Under the pieces are notes generated by a model. That model was not told the DNA's origin. It worked only from the letters and a program-made list of their open reading frames with translations, and searched no databases. 64,000 nucleotides of DNA from Martensiomyces pterosporus (Eukaryota > Kickxellomycota > Kickxellomycetes > Kickxellales > Kickxellaceae): assembly GCA_025201845.1 (NCBI GenBank), contig MU603933.1, positions 179,291 through 243,290 of the forward strand, given 5' to 3'. Shown here one piece after another: positions 39,751 to 49,648 of this stretch; position 1 is the first letter of the stretch; each line of letters starts with the position of its first letter. Position numbers and translations under genes: made by a program.

Positions 39751-41437
39751 TGGCCTTTGGCGGTGGCGGCGATGCACTGCCAGCAGCGTTAGCAGAGGCA
39801 ATGTATGGATCAGTGCCCGAAACAGCGATTAGGCCACTGCGGACGTAGCGCTCGTTGTTGTCCTCGATGCGGTCAAGCACGTAGTTGTAGTTGCACATGA
39901 GCCCTAGCGATTGGCGCAGACCACTGTATGATGTGTTGCCCCGCCAGTTGACTCTGTGGAGGCAGGCACCGTTGCGCAAGTGGAAGTTTGCCACGGGGTC
40001 GTATGCCGCGTTGCCCTTGCCCCTCTTCACATTCACGAGGTAGTGAGCACCCAGTGCGCGAACAACGGGCTCCATGGCGTCGAGGTTCGCCTGGTCGCTC
40101 GTCCACCCGCGACTGTCTACAACACGCTTTAGTGCCTCCGTCCATGTCTTTGCCTCGGGAACCCTGCTCAAAAGCTGCCGCTGAGCACTCTCGGGCACTG
40201 CAGCATCGACTGGTGGGCTGGCTAGCCGCTCGGGCGTGAGCCATTGGTCGAGCCAAGCACGGAAGCGCGGGAGTGGCGAAAGCGTGCAGAACACGCTGAT
40301 GTTTGGCAGCTCAGCACGAAGGACACCAACAACACGCTTGATGAGGAAGTTGCCCAAATCGACGCCCGAAAGACCCGGCTGCGAGTTGATCGAGTAGAAG
40401 ATAGCGCACCTGGCCGTCTCCTCGCCATGGGGCGATGTCGGCTCGCGCTCCTGTAAAATGCTCTGCACGTTGCTTGTAATCTCGTTCGTCAGCGCTACCC
40501 AAACAAACACGAGGGGCTCCATGGGCACGCTGCGATGGAAAAAGCCAAAGCAGCGGCGGCCGTTGCCTAGTCTGCGCTTGACATCCAGCCAGGATTTGAC
40601 GGCGTGCACGGATTCGTACTGACCAAGCTTCTCGATCGTGTATGCGGGCGAGTTCCAAGTGATGCGCTTGAGGTCCAGGGTGCCAATGATCCACGTCTCG
40701 AGCTTCTTCATCAGAATGTCGCTCATCGCCTTTGCCGCAGCATCGTCGCGGTTCTTCCGGATGTAGCTGAGCATGTCGGCGCGCATGTGCACCAGAAAGG
40801 CGAAGCCGCCGGGCAGCCGATTGATCTGGTCAAACAGCTCGGAGTACTGCGGTGTAAGGTGGTCTCGTAGTGCCTTGGCCTCCAGGGCACTCCGGGCGGG
40901 GTCCTGGTGCTTGGAGACGCTCTCCAGGTACTTTTGTGCTGCCTCCTGTGCGCCGCCTTTGGGAGCGCAAAACTCCGAGGACAGCACCTGCAGGAACTCA
41001 TCGCGGCCCTTGCTGTCCAGCGCCTCATAGAGCTCGCAGCACCTCTGCGTATACAGCCCCATCATGACTGCGCCCTTGTGTGCCCTCTTGTCTATGATTG
41101 TTGACAGGAGGTCGCGTGCCTCCGAGACATTCAGTCTATGTGTTTGATCGGTACCAGCTGGCGGCCTTTCGGCCTGGGTCTCTTGACGCAGATTGTCCCA
41201 GAAGGCGCGCACATCTGCTGGCTCCAATGGCTGGCTGAGCTCGTCGCCGTCACGCGTAGGGGGGAGCCCTTTCTGCAAGTATGCGCCAGTGTGTAGAAAC
41301 GCGCTTGGAGCTGCCACAGCCATGGCGGGAGTGGGGGTGCTGCTGCTGGTGGCTGCTAGCTTCGTCTTGAGCGGGTGCAGTGTGCTGCGCAGCTGCGCGG
41401 TCTTGTTGGCTAGAATCGTGTGCTTGCTGGCCAGCAT
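39743..41437 (-). CDS. MLYCD: Malonyl-CoA decarboxylase with C-terminal peroxisomal signal
   Basis: A 564-residue enzyme that converts malonyl-CoA to acetyl-CoA and CO2. An N-terminal helical domain (about residues 80-210, GLYTQRCCELYEALDSKG, RLPGGFAFLVHMRADML) precedes the GNAT-like catalytic domain. MCD signatures are CAIFYSINSQPGLSGVDLGN, FLIKRVVGVL and DPVANFHLRNGA, where the His is the expected catalytic residue. The last three residues, Ala-Lys-Leu, fit a type 1 peroxisomal targeting signal; human MCD ends Ser-Lys-Leu. The N-terminus has basic and hydroxylated residues and could also act as a mitochondrial presequence, so dual targeting is possible. ATG at 41437; frames upstream of it start with TTG. 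Confidence 0.93.
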   Translation of the reverse strand: MLASKHTILANKTAQLRSTLHPLKTKLAATSSSTPTPAMAVAAPSAFLHTGAYLQKGLPPTRDGDELSQPLEPADVRAFWDNLRQETQAERPPAGTDQTHRLNVSEARDLLSTIIDKRAHKGAVMMGLYTQRCCELYEALDSKGRDEFLQVLSSEFCAPKGGAQEAAQKYLESVSKHQDPARSALEAKALRDHLTPQYSELFDQINRLPGGFAFLVHMRADMLSYIRKNRDDAAAKAMSDILMKKLETWIIGTLDLKRITWNSPAYTIEKLGQYESVHAVKSWLDVKRRLGNGRRCFGFFHRSVPMEPLVFVWVALTNEITSNVQSILQEREPTSPHGEETARCAIFYSINSQPGLSGVDLGNFLIKRVVGVLRAELPNISVFCTLSPLPRFRAWLDQWLTPERLASPPVDAAVPESAQRQLLSRVPEAKTWTEALKRVVDSRGWTSDQANLDAMEPVVRALGAHYLVNVKRGKGNAAYDPVANFHLRNGACLHRVNWRGNTSYSGLRQSLGLMCNYNYVLDRIEDNNERYVRSGLIAVSGTDPYIASANAAGSASPPPPKAKL

Positions 41438-41796
41438 ATCGCCGGATACAGTGGGGGTGGTCAAGAGCAAAAGAGGTAAACCGCAAAGGGCTGCAGTGCA
41501 AGTGGGTGTGCTTTTTGAAGCGAGAAAAGGAAGGCAGAGGCAAAGCTGCCGTCCCGCCTTGGTGCCTATCTCCCGTCTCCCTACTCCGGGTATCGTTCAC
41601 ACGGTCTCGCCGCCGAACACAAGACCTTCGATAGAAGCAGCGCTCACGTGGACGTGCCCATTTACTGAGGACCACTGCAGCATGTTGATTGGCCCAGGCA
41701 AATATACCGCGGCACGGGCGAGCGGGCGGCCTTATTCTGCACATCTACAGACCGACAGAGCAGGCGAGCTAATAGACCGCACACATATAGACAGCC
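41438..41796. promoter_or_regulatory. Divergent promoter region MLYCD / MPP6
   Basis: 359 bp shared by two head-to-head starts. The sequence just before MPP6 includes an aaatata tract near 41700. No other feature. Confidence 0.5.
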
Positions 41797-42315
41797 ATGG
41801 CGGCGGACAAAAAGGCAGACGGGAAGCACCTCTCGTCGAAGCTTCAGACAATGAAGTTTATGCAGCGGTCGGCGGATCGGGCCAAGGCAGACGCCGAAAA
41901 GAAACTCGAAAGGAAAATGATCAGCGAGTCGCACTGGAGAGCAAGCTACCCGGACGACGTTGTGCCAGAGGAAAAGCCCAAGGTGCGGGTGATATACGAG
42001 TCGAGCTACCTCAGGATGCCCAAGGGAGACACGACAGTCAGGGCAGATGGCACAGCTACACATGGCAGCAGCGGCTCTGGCGCTGGGGCATTTGTGGGCA
42101 GGAGGTCGTTCAGGCTGTTCAACAAGCAAGTCGAGCAGCTCAGCGAGGAGTCTGCAGCCCAGCAGCGCGAGGAGGAGTCGGAGCTGCGCGAAAAGAGACT
42201 CGCTGTCGATGACGAAACCATGGCGAAGGCGCTTGCTGGAAATGCCAGCAGCTCTCAAAAGGAGCCTGCTTCGCTGCGCGAGAGGAACAAACGGTACAAA
42301 CGCAAGCGCGACTAA
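41797..42315 (+). CDS. MPP6: Exosome cofactor Mpp6 (M-phase phosphoprotein 6)
   Basis: A 172-residue basic, largely disordered RNA-binding protein that helps recruit the Mtr4 helicase to the nuclear exosome. The family hallmark SSKLQTMKFMQRS is at residues 13-25, followed by the second conserved block ESHWRASYPDD (about 44-54). The C-terminus is rich in Lys and Arg (RERNKRYKRKRD), consistent with nuclear location and RNA binding. Length fits human MPHOSPH6 (about 160) and yeast Mpp6 (186). ATG at 41797. Confidence 0.9.
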   Translation: MAADKKADGKHLSSKLQTMKFMQRSADRAKADAEKKLERKMISESHWRASYPDDVVPEEKPKVRVIYESSYLRMPKGDTTVRADGTATHGSSGSGAGAFVGRRSFRLFNKQVEQLSEESAAQQREEESELREKRLAVDDETMAKALAGNASSSQKEPASLRERNKRYKRKRD

Positions 42316-43249
42316 ATTAGCAGTTCCGATCCTCATGCAGATAAATAAAAGACGTGCGAAAAATTAAACGGGCAGATCAGCCAGACGCGCTCACGCAGCG
42401 CGCGAGCCGCGTGCACGCTGCCTCCTTCCAGGCGTACTGCCTGCTATCCACATTACTACTGCCTATCTGTGTCGCATTCATTGTTTCTTTCGCTGGCGCT
42501 GCCACTCGATTATCCATCTGCTCGTGCATTCTTTCTTTGCTCGCCCTTAACCCAGCGTCTGCGTGTGCCGTATTTGAGCGTCTTGCCAGTGGCATAAAAG
42601 GGACCGACAGCCGCTGGACGTGGGCGCTAGCAGCCATCCTCTCTCACTCTACCCTCGACTTGTGGCCATTCGCTCCCATTCGACGGCGCGAAGGCATTCA
42701 TGTAGGAGCAAGCCGCCTTTCCTGCCTCTTTTTCATCTCCACCCAGAGCATCTCCACCCAACAACGCGTGCGCATCGCTGAGCGAAACGCGCACTCTCGC
42801 ACATACAGGCTGATCGCTGCCTACGAGACAAGGTACGCTTTTGCTGCTGCTCGTGACGAGGGGCATCTGAAACATGGCGCGCCAATGGAAGCGGGCTTGC
42901 CCTTTGCTGCCCAGTGCGCCAAAGGCTGGCGCTGCCCGCATCCCGTCTGCGCTGCCAACACAATATTTACCTTTGGTGCTCTGCAAAAGGTGCACCTCCG
43001 ATTCGCGATTTGACTTCTTGCCTCTGCATTTGCCCCGCCTCTGCTTTCCAAAATAAAACCCCTGCTTTGTAAATTGTCCTAATCGGGCGCCTCATTCCTC
43101 TGCGGGCACTCGTTGGCCCTTTCCTCCTCCACACGCACTCATTCAAAACAGCCTAATATTTTTGCCGCCCTGTTTCCTGCTTTGGTGGTCTGTATAGCAA
43201 CGTGAACTCTGTCCTGTATCTCATACTGCAGACACCCCGCTTGCACGCA
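42316..43249. promoter_or_regulatory. Intergenic region MPP6 to DBF4
   Basis: About 930 bp. It contains the MPP6 3' UTR (AATAAA at 42344), a TATAAAA-like sequence near 42592 (gcataaaaggg), and CT-rich DNA before DBF4. A 219-codon open frame at 42354 begins with GTG and has no protein-like features. Confidence 0.5.
42344..42349 (+). terminator. Poly(A) signal AATAAA of MPP6
   Basis: AATAAA about 30 bp after the MPP6 stop. Confidence 0.5.
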
Positions 43250-46072
43250 ATGGCCAGCCGGAAACTAACATTTGACGCGTCAAAGCCATCAGCACGGAAC
43301 CTTGGCGCGTCCCCTGCTGCCCGCAACATGCTGGCAGCAACCTCACAGCAGCACCCCTTCCTGTCGCCAACTCGCACGCTGGCTACGCCCACGCGCCCGT
43401 CGCAGCGTGCCACGCTAGCTAGGATACAGCAGTCGCGGCGGGACATGCTCGCGCTTGCCACTCCCACTCACTCCACGCCAGGCTCGCATAGCACGGGCCT
43501 GACACGGCGGAACCCGCTGCAAGCCATCACTGAGCGCGAGCACCAGCGCAATAACCAGCAGCAGCAGCAGCAGCATGCTGACAACGATAGCCAAAACCAC
43601 AAGATGGCGCAGAGCCACGAACACGCGGTCTCTGCAGCCCCAGCACACTCAATGCTGACGCCCGAACAGCAGCGGCAGCAAAAGGCACGCGTTGCCGAGT
43701 GGATATACGCATATCGCCGCGCCTTCCCGTCCTTTGTGTTCTACTTTGAGGGCATCGACGAGAACACGGTGCGCCGGCTCTCAGTCCCTGTTCGCAGCCT
43801 GGGTGCCAAAGTAGAGACGTTCTTTTCGGCGCAGACAGTGACCCATGTCATTGTCGAGAGTGCCAGCGTGGCCAACGACGAGAACGCGACGGGCAGCTCG
43901 CATGTTGTGTCACTTGCCAAGAGGTTCCACCTGAAGATCTGGGATCTCGACAAGCTAGAGAACCGCGTGCTGGTGTTCCTCCTCCCAGGCTACAATGTCT
44001 CAAGTGCCCAGAGCCCGTCTGTACTCTCGGCCAAGCGCAAGCTGAATGAGGCGTTTTCGGCTGAGAAGATGTACGCTATGCGGCACAAGACGTTCGAGGG
44101 CAACTCGGTTGCGCACTGTGTCGATTTTTACTACTTCAAGTACTTTTATGTCCTCGTTGAGGACGCGATGCACCTGAATCGCCCGGCGATAGTCGAGGAC
44201 TACCGCCCGCCCGAGCCCGGACGCGATCCGCCATGGCCCAAGCTCTACATGGTGCCCGCCGGCCGCTGCCCCTTTGTTCAGTACGAGGACCCGACGACTT
44301 CGAGCAAATACAGCGATTCTGAGGGCGAGGAGAACAAGGAAAATGCCACGCCGGAACCCGAAGCGACTCTCCCCACCGCCCAGCTGCTGAGCAAGACCCC
44401 TGCTAGCCGATTGCAAACCCCGCGCCGAAAGGCATGGACGCCCAGCGCCACACGCGCAACCGCAGAAAGTGCACAGGGTGCTGGCAGGCCCTTTGCCACC
44501 GCCCAAGCCCACCACACACGCAACGCGGCGGATGCTGACGGCGAGGGATTCGTTACGCCCACGCGTCCTTCGCGCACCCATGGATCGCTCTTTGGCAGCC
44601 TGGGTGCTGCTAACAAGGACGCGGATGGAGGCTCGCGCCATTTGGATGCATCGGCCATCATCGACTCCAATGCGTCGGGCATGGCACAGTCTCGCGGCGT
44701 CACCTCTACATCCACAGCGTTCCACTTGAGCACCGCGGACCCCACCCTGCAGCAGAACCTTCTTCAAAACCTCAATGGCGGCCGCGTCACCCAGCTGTCC
44801 AGGCTCGAGCAGCCCGTTGCCAGCCCACGCGTCGCTGGCCGTGCCAGAGGCACCCGTGGCAAAGGCCGCGCACCACCCACGCCGCGCACCAAGAAGCCGC
44901 GTGTACCAGCACGCCGGCCCATGGTGGCGCGTCCAGGGTATTGCGAGAACTGCCGCGTCAAGTACGAGGATATGATGGAGCACGTAAAAACACCCCAGCA
45001 CCGCCGGTTTGCCAGCAACGAGCGTAACTGGATCGAACTCGATGCGCTCTTGGAGCGTGTGCGGCGTCCTCTGCGCAAGCCCCACTCGGCTACAGAGGGA
45101 GCACTGAGCCACGCCCTTTATACGCTGTCGTCAGACGACACTGGCGATGCTGTGCCGGCTAGTGGCAGCAGCGCTCTCCCCCACCACATGCGGCATGGCG
45201 CTGCTGCTGGCACCATATCTGCGCCGCCTTCGCTTGCAGGCAACTGGGGCAGCAACCCGTTCACTGCACATGCGTCGGGAAACGGGCTCACTAGCACGCA
45301 GATGCTTGCCTCTGGCCGCCTCAGCACAGAGGCCTTCGAGGGCGCTGCTGGTGCCAGTGGTGCGGCGGGGAACATGAATGGCGCTCGGCACGCGGAATAT
45401 GTCATCGACTTGACCTTCTCGAACACCAACACGAACTCGTCGTGCCCCTCGCCAAAGCAACCTGCTGAACACGGCAGCGGCGTTTATGAGAGCAGCATGC
45501 ACCCGCCAGCCGCTGCTGCTTCTGCTGCTGCTTCTGCTGCTGCCAGCACTAGCAATGCTGCTGCACGCCCAGCCACTGCACCACTCACACCTACGCAGCA
45601 CATGGGCAACAGTAGCAACGCTACTCCTCTGGCTTCGTCGCTGGAGACACCCAAGTTTCCATCAGGCGCAATGAAAACTGCGTATGACGAAGGCGCCACT
45701 CTTTTTGGTGAGGGCCGCGACTGCCAGTCGCGACACAGATCCCATCTAGATAGCCAGTACGGACTGCAGACACCCACCAGAGCCATCTACCAGCATTCGC
45801 TCGGTGATATGGCTGCAGCGGCTAAGGAGTTGGCAGGCTCAGGCTGCGCCTCAGTCAGCGATGCTGGTGCTGCTGCTGAGCACAACCAACTCTCGCAGGA
45901 GTCCATTGGCGGGTCTACGCTCATTCAGCCGTCTCGCGCGTTGTCCAAGTTTAGCATCAATGACGATGGTTCTGGAGATGGCGGTGCCGAGGGCTTGGAT
46001 TGCAGCGTCAAGGCGGGCTCTGTTGAGCATTTCGGCCATGCGCTGAACGAGGAAGCCGAGGCAACGGGGTAA
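43250..46072 (+). CDS. DBF4: Dbf4/Dfp1-type regulatory subunit of Cdc7 kinase
   Basis: A 940-residue activator of the DDK kinase that fires replication origins by phosphorylating Mcm2-7. Three family motifs appear in order. Motif N/BRCT-like comes first (about residues 150-250: FVFYFEGIDENTVRRL, VTHVIVES). Motif M (about 285-345) follows with HKTFEGNSVAHCVDFYYFKY and VEDYRPPEPGRDPPWPKLY. Motif C is a CCHH zinc finger (Cys565, Cys568, His578, His584; CENCRVKYEDMMEHVKTPQH). Regions between are Ser/Thr/Pro-rich with many TP sites, as expected for CDK regulation. The tail after the finger is long (about 350 residues), making it larger than yeast Dbf4 (704). The frame runs further upstream from a GTG, but the ATG at 43250 starts MASRKLTFD. 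Confidence 0.92.
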   Translation: MASRKLTFDASKPSARNLGASPAARNMLAATSQQHPFLSPTRTLATPTRPSQRATLARIQQSRRDMLALATPTHSTPGSHSTGLTRRNPLQAITEREHQRNNQQQQQQHADNDSQNHKMAQSHEHAVSAAPAHSMLTPEQQRQQKARVAEWIYAYRRAFPSFVFYFEGIDENTVRRLSVPVRSLGAKVETFFSAQTVTHVIVESASVANDENATGSSHVVSLAKRFHLKIWDLDKLENRVLVFLLPGYNVSSAQSPSVLSAKRKLNEAFSAEKMYAMRHKTFEGNSVAHCVDFYYFKYFYVLVEDAMHLNRPAIVEDYRPPEPGRDPPWPKLYMVPAGRCPFVQYEDPTTSSKYSDSEGEENKENATPEPEATLPTAQLLSKTPASRLQTPRRKAWTPSATRATAESAQGAGRPFATAQAHHTRNAADADGEGFVTPTRPSRTHGSLFGSLGAANKDADGGSRHLDASAIIDSNASGMAQSRGVTSTSTAFHLSTADPTLQQNLLQNLNGGRVTQLSRLEQPVASPRVAGRARGTRGKGRAPPTPRTKKPRVPARRPMVARPGYCENCRVKYEDMMEHVKTPQHRRFASNERNWIELDALLERVRRPLRKPHSATEGALSHALYTLSSDDTGDAVPASGSSALPHHMRHGAAAGTISAPPSLAGNWGSNPFTAHASGNGLTSTQMLASGRLSTEAFEGAAGASGAAGNMNGARHAEYVIDLTFSNTNTNSSCPSPKQPAEHGSGVYESSMHPPAAAASAAASAAASTSNAAARPATAPLTPTQHMGNSSNATPLASSLETPKFPSGAMKTAYDEGATLFGEGRDCQSRHRSHLDSQYGLQTPTRAIYQHSLGDMAAAAKELAGSGCASVSDAGAAAEHNQLSQESIGGSTLIQPSRALSKFSINDDGSGDGGAEGLDCSVKAGSVEHFGHALNEEAEATG

Positions 46073-46214
46073 TGCACACGCTCTCCAAAGAAAAGAAGAA
46101 AAACACACCTGCTCTTTTTATCGGTACTCTTTCTTCTAGGCTTTACCTTTCTTGTTGTCGATGCTAGATGGAGCGATTGAAGAGTAAGACGGCTGGCCAT
46201 ATCTACAAAAAGTG

Positions 46215-48785
46215 CTACTCGAACAGCACCTTGGATGGGGTGTTGAGATTGATGTTCAGGCCCTCAACAACGGTGCTGTCGCCGATCTCGGTGAGCTCGG
46301 TTTTGACTTGCTCGCCGTTGACGGCAACGCTCGTGACGTTGGTGATGCCGAGGAGGATGATCGCTGAGAGCGGTGGGGCAATGGTGTAGCTGCCGGACTC
46401 TTGGAAGATGCAGAGCGTGCCGTTGCTGGTGTAGCTGAAGCCCACCCACCTGTGGGGCGTGTCAAGTGTCTCGCCGTCATCCAAGTACAGCTTGCCCGAT
46501 GCAGCGCCGCCCTCGTCGGCAGCCACGATGAGGTAAAAGTCGTTCTTGCGTGAATCGGTTGTGGTCATAGCTGGAGTCTGCGCCGGAAGGATCTTTCCTC
46601 CGCGGACATGGACGTTGACGTGCTCCAGAGGCGCATCGAGAGTGATACTAGCATTTGCGCCTCCGATGGCGGTGTAGTTGTACCAGTCGTACCAGATGCC
46701 CTGAGGGAAGAATGCATCAACAGTGGTAGCACCCTGGGTAAGCACTGGCGAGATCAGCAAGCCATCGCCGATCAGGAACTGCCTGTCGTTATCGGCGGTC
46801 TTGGCAACATCGGAGAACTCGAAAACAAGGGGACGTGCAACAGGCCAACCCTTCTCAACAGCATACTGGTAGGAGGTGTAGAAGTACGGCAGGAGGGCGT
46901 AGCGGATACCAAGGGCGCGACGGCTAGCCTCAGCAACAGTTGGCCAGCGGTAGAGCTCCTGTGGAATGGCATCAATCACATTGTGATCGCGCGAGAATGG
47001 ATAGAACGCGCCAACCTCGATCCACCGCGCACACAGTTCCTCCGTCGTATTGCCTAGGAAGCCACAGATGTCGGCGCCGATCATAGGGATGCCAAAGATC
47101 CCAAAGTCCAGCATCGACGCAATCGAGACATGCAGATCGAAAAACGACGCGTTGTTGTCGCCTGTCCAGTGGCTGGCGATGCTGCCGGAGCCAGCGAATG
47201 TCGAGCGACTGAGGAGGAATGAACGAGTGTTGGGCTTATGCTCGCGAAGGAAGTCGTATGTGGCCCTTGACTCCATGTAGCCATATAGGTTGTGAACGTG
47301 GTACTCGGCGACCCCGTTTGCATGCAGCGCGATGGTCTCGATGGTCTGGTCCGAAAGCTCGATTTCCGGGTTGTGGATTGCGTAGGGTGGTACTAGCAGC
47401 GTGTTGTTGGCATTTATCGGACGATGTGCTGGCCGTGGGTTGACGGTCCACGGGTAGGGCGGGACCTCGTTCTCTGGCTTGCCGGTGCCACAGCTACCAG
47501 TGCAGAAGCTCGACGCCTCGTTCATGTCGATCCACATGCCGTCGATGGAGAGCTTGTCAAAGTACCGCTTGAGCTCAACGCTCCACCACTCGCTGGTATT
47601 GGGGGCGAACCAGTCCGGGAACACTGTGTATCCTGGCCACACCTGACCAATGTACTCGGAGCCGTCCTGGTTCTTGATAAAGACGTCTTTTCCATGGCCG
47701 CGCGCATAGGCGCCGTATGTGGAGTTGTACTGGATAGCCGGATCTGTTATCAGGACCATCTTCTGGTTGTGCGCATGGAGATACTTCAGCTGCTTTTTCA
47801 TCTCGGCGAGCGGGAAGTTGACGGGGTCGAAGGTGAAGTCGCGTGTACGGTCCATGTAGTCGATGTCGGTCCATGCCACCTCGAGCGGGATGTTGGCCTT
47901 CGAGTAGTTGGCAATCACATCGTTGACCTCGTACACGCTCTTGTATCCGTACCGGCAGTTGTGGAATCCAAGAGACCAGTAGGGAATGCGCTTGGGGCGG
48001 CCGACCAGCTCGGTATATTGGTCGATGACATCGAGGGCGGTGGGCCCGCCGAAGAAGTAAAAGTCGGCGGTACCTCCTAACACGCGGTACTGGATGGTGC
48101 TGTTGGCAAGAGCAATGTCCATGCCGTGGGAGTTGTGCAGGTAGGCGCCATGGAACTTGCCGTTGCGCAGCTCCATGTGGATGGTGTGCGATCCATATAC
48201 GTTCTCTTGGAATGGGTCCTGGGCATCGCGTGCCCACAGGGTTTTGATGGTGTTTGTGGTGTTGCGGCGGAACCAGTCGGGTGTCTCTCCGATCCCGTAT
48301 ATGTTTGCATTGCTGGGCAGGCTGGATGTGATCTCGATGTACTGGTCCTCAAAGATGAGCGGGTGTCCGGTGGTGTCAAATATAACTTCGCTGCCTCTTT
48401 GAACCTTGAACCCAAACCCTGTCTCAGCGTCTTGGAAGCAGCTGAATTTGAGCTTGCTGTCTTGTGAGGTCACGCCATGGCCCTCGTCCAAGGGGAGCAC
48501 GGAGCTGGGTATCTGAAACTGCTTTCCAGCAGCATCCTGGATGTGCACATGAAGCCTGCTTGCGGTGTCATATCTCACGTCGAGCACGAGGTTGTCGATA
48601 TCGCGGCCATATACATTGCAGCTGCTGCCAGCAAGGACCAGCTTAGCGCTAAATCCGTCTATCGTTGGCGTGGTGGTCTGGACTCTGTATCCAGGACAAG
48701 CTCTGCTGCTCTGACTGCAGCTGGCAAGCACAAAAAGGGCGCAGAGAAAAGTAAATGGTCTAGATAGACGCTGGTGCATCATCAT
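46215..48785 (-). CDS. Secreted GH31 alpha-glucosidase
   Basis: An 856-residue glycoside hydrolase family 31 enzyme, releasing glucose from the non-reducing ends of maltose, starch or related glucans. A signal peptide (after MMMHQRL, FTFLCALFVLASCSQSS) makes it extracellular or wall-bound. The N-terminal beta-sandwich contains GYRVQTTTPTIDGFSAKL. The catalytic barrel has Asp420 as nucleophile in GMWIDMNEASSFC, and Asp543 in HWTGDNNASFFD as acid/base. IPMIGADICGFLGNTTEELC, FYPFSRDHN and RYALLPYFYTSYQYA follow. Many N-x-S/T sites suggest glycosylation. The frame stays open 100 codons upstream, but the signal peptide fixes the start at 48785 or one of the next two ATGs. It is head-to-head with the aromatic amino acid decarboxylase gene. 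Confidence 0.95.
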   Translation of the reverse strand: MMMHQRLSRPFTFLCALFVLASCSQSSRACPGYRVQTTTPTIDGFSAKLVLAGSSCNVYGRDIDNLVLDVRYDTASRLHVHIQDAAGKQFQIPSSVLPLDEGHGVTSQDSKLKFSCFQDAETGFGFKVQRGSEVIFDTTGHPLIFEDQYIEITSSLPSNANIYGIGETPDWFRRNTTNTIKTLWARDAQDPFQENVYGSHTIHMELRNGKFHGAYLHNSHGMDIALANSTIQYRVLGGTADFYFFGGPTALDVIDQYTELVGRPKRIPYWSLGFHNCRYGYKSVYEVNDVIANYSKANIPLEVAWTDIDYMDRTRDFTFDPVNFPLAEMKKQLKYLHAHNQKMVLITDPAIQYNSTYGAYARGHGKDVFIKNQDGSEYIGQVWPGYTVFPDWFAPNTSEWWSVELKRYFDKLSIDGMWIDMNEASSFCTGSCGTGKPENEVPPYPWTVNPRPAHRPINANNTLLVPPYAIHNPEIELSDQTIETIALHANGVAEYHVHNLYGYMESRATYDFLREHKPNTRSFLLSRSTFAGSGSIASHWTGDNNASFFDLHVSIASMLDFGIFGIPMIGADICGFLGNTTEELCARWIEVGAFYPFSRDHNVIDAIPQELYRWPTVAEASRRALGIRYALLPYFYTSYQYAVEKGWPVARPLVFEFSDVAKTADNDRQFLIGDGLLISPVLTQGATTVDAFFPQGIWYDWYNYTAIGGANASITLDAPLEHVNVHVRGGKILPAQTPAMTTTDSRKNDFYLIVAADEGGAASGKLYLDDGETLDTPHRWVGFSYTSNGTLCIFQESGSYTIAPPLSAIILLGITNVTSVAVNGEQVKTELTEIGDSTVVEGLNINLNTPSKVLFE

Positions 48786-49648
48786 GGCAGGAGTGTGTGC
48801 TGTGTGAAATAACACAAGGGAAAGGCGAGGACTGTTGACCAGGGGGCGCAGAGGCAGCGCGTGCGGCTGCATAAATACAATGCGTTTTAAGCAGCAGGCT
48901 GTGATGCATGTCTGCGAGACGGCTCTTGCAGAGCTGGTGTAAGATATTTTTCTGGGCGGGAAATAAACGGAGGCTGGCTGTGCAGGTGCGGGAGCAGAAA
49001 TTGCCACCGACCTCCACAATGTCTGTCTCGAGTCGGTTGTTTGGTACTGCGCCACGGCATGCCTGCAGTTCTCCACAAAGACCATCTGCGGGGAGATTGA
49101 TATTGGGGATTGCTAGATGCGGGGACGGCGTGTGTGGAATCGAGATGCTGGTAGCATCGCCCCTTGCTCACGCCGGCGTCTGTGCTGCAATGGCTGGGAC
49201 GCCTGCATGCATGCGCAGCAATCGGGCGTCGCCCCTTGCCGCCAACACCGCCGCTTGCACGCACAAACGGCATTGGCTGCACCGCTACCGCCAGAAGTGG
49301 GATCAGCCAGGCGTGGCTGCTGCTGCCTGCTCACAGCTCACTGGCGAGCCTTCCCCAACACCGAATGGCATCATGTCCCAGCGAGTTCCGCGGTCGCACA
49401 CCGAGCATGGTTCATGTCAGGTGGAGAGGGAGACGATCCAAGCCTTGTGCAAATCATTGCGAGCGTCTTTCTGCGGCCCTGGTTCTCACGGCGTGCAAAA
49501 GCCGTGCTGCTACCAGCACGCCTGCCGTCTTTGCTTTACAAATAAAGCTGCATTCCCGGTATTTTCTTGTTCTCTTGTCTGCAGTCTCCATATTCCCGAC
49601 TACTGCGAAGCACACAATCCGCTTATTTTCCCGTTTTTTTTTGCGACA
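48786..49648. promoter_or_regulatory. Divergent region GH31 / aromatic amino acid decarboxylase
   Basis: 863 bp between divergent starts. The decarboxylase frame happens to be open back to 48908, but composition changes sharply at the ATG at 49649. No separate gene was recognised. Confidence 0.5.

Noticed and set aside
42354..43013. 219-codon plus-strand open frame between MPP6 and DBF4
   Set aside because: Starts with GTG 38 bases after the MPP6 stop, overlaps the MPP6 3' UTR and has no conserved features.
48908..49648. 247-residue N-terminal extension of the aromatic amino acid decarboxylase
   Set aside because: The frame is open but the sequence is unlike any decarboxylase, has no targeting signal, and the conserved family start coincides with the ATG at 49649.
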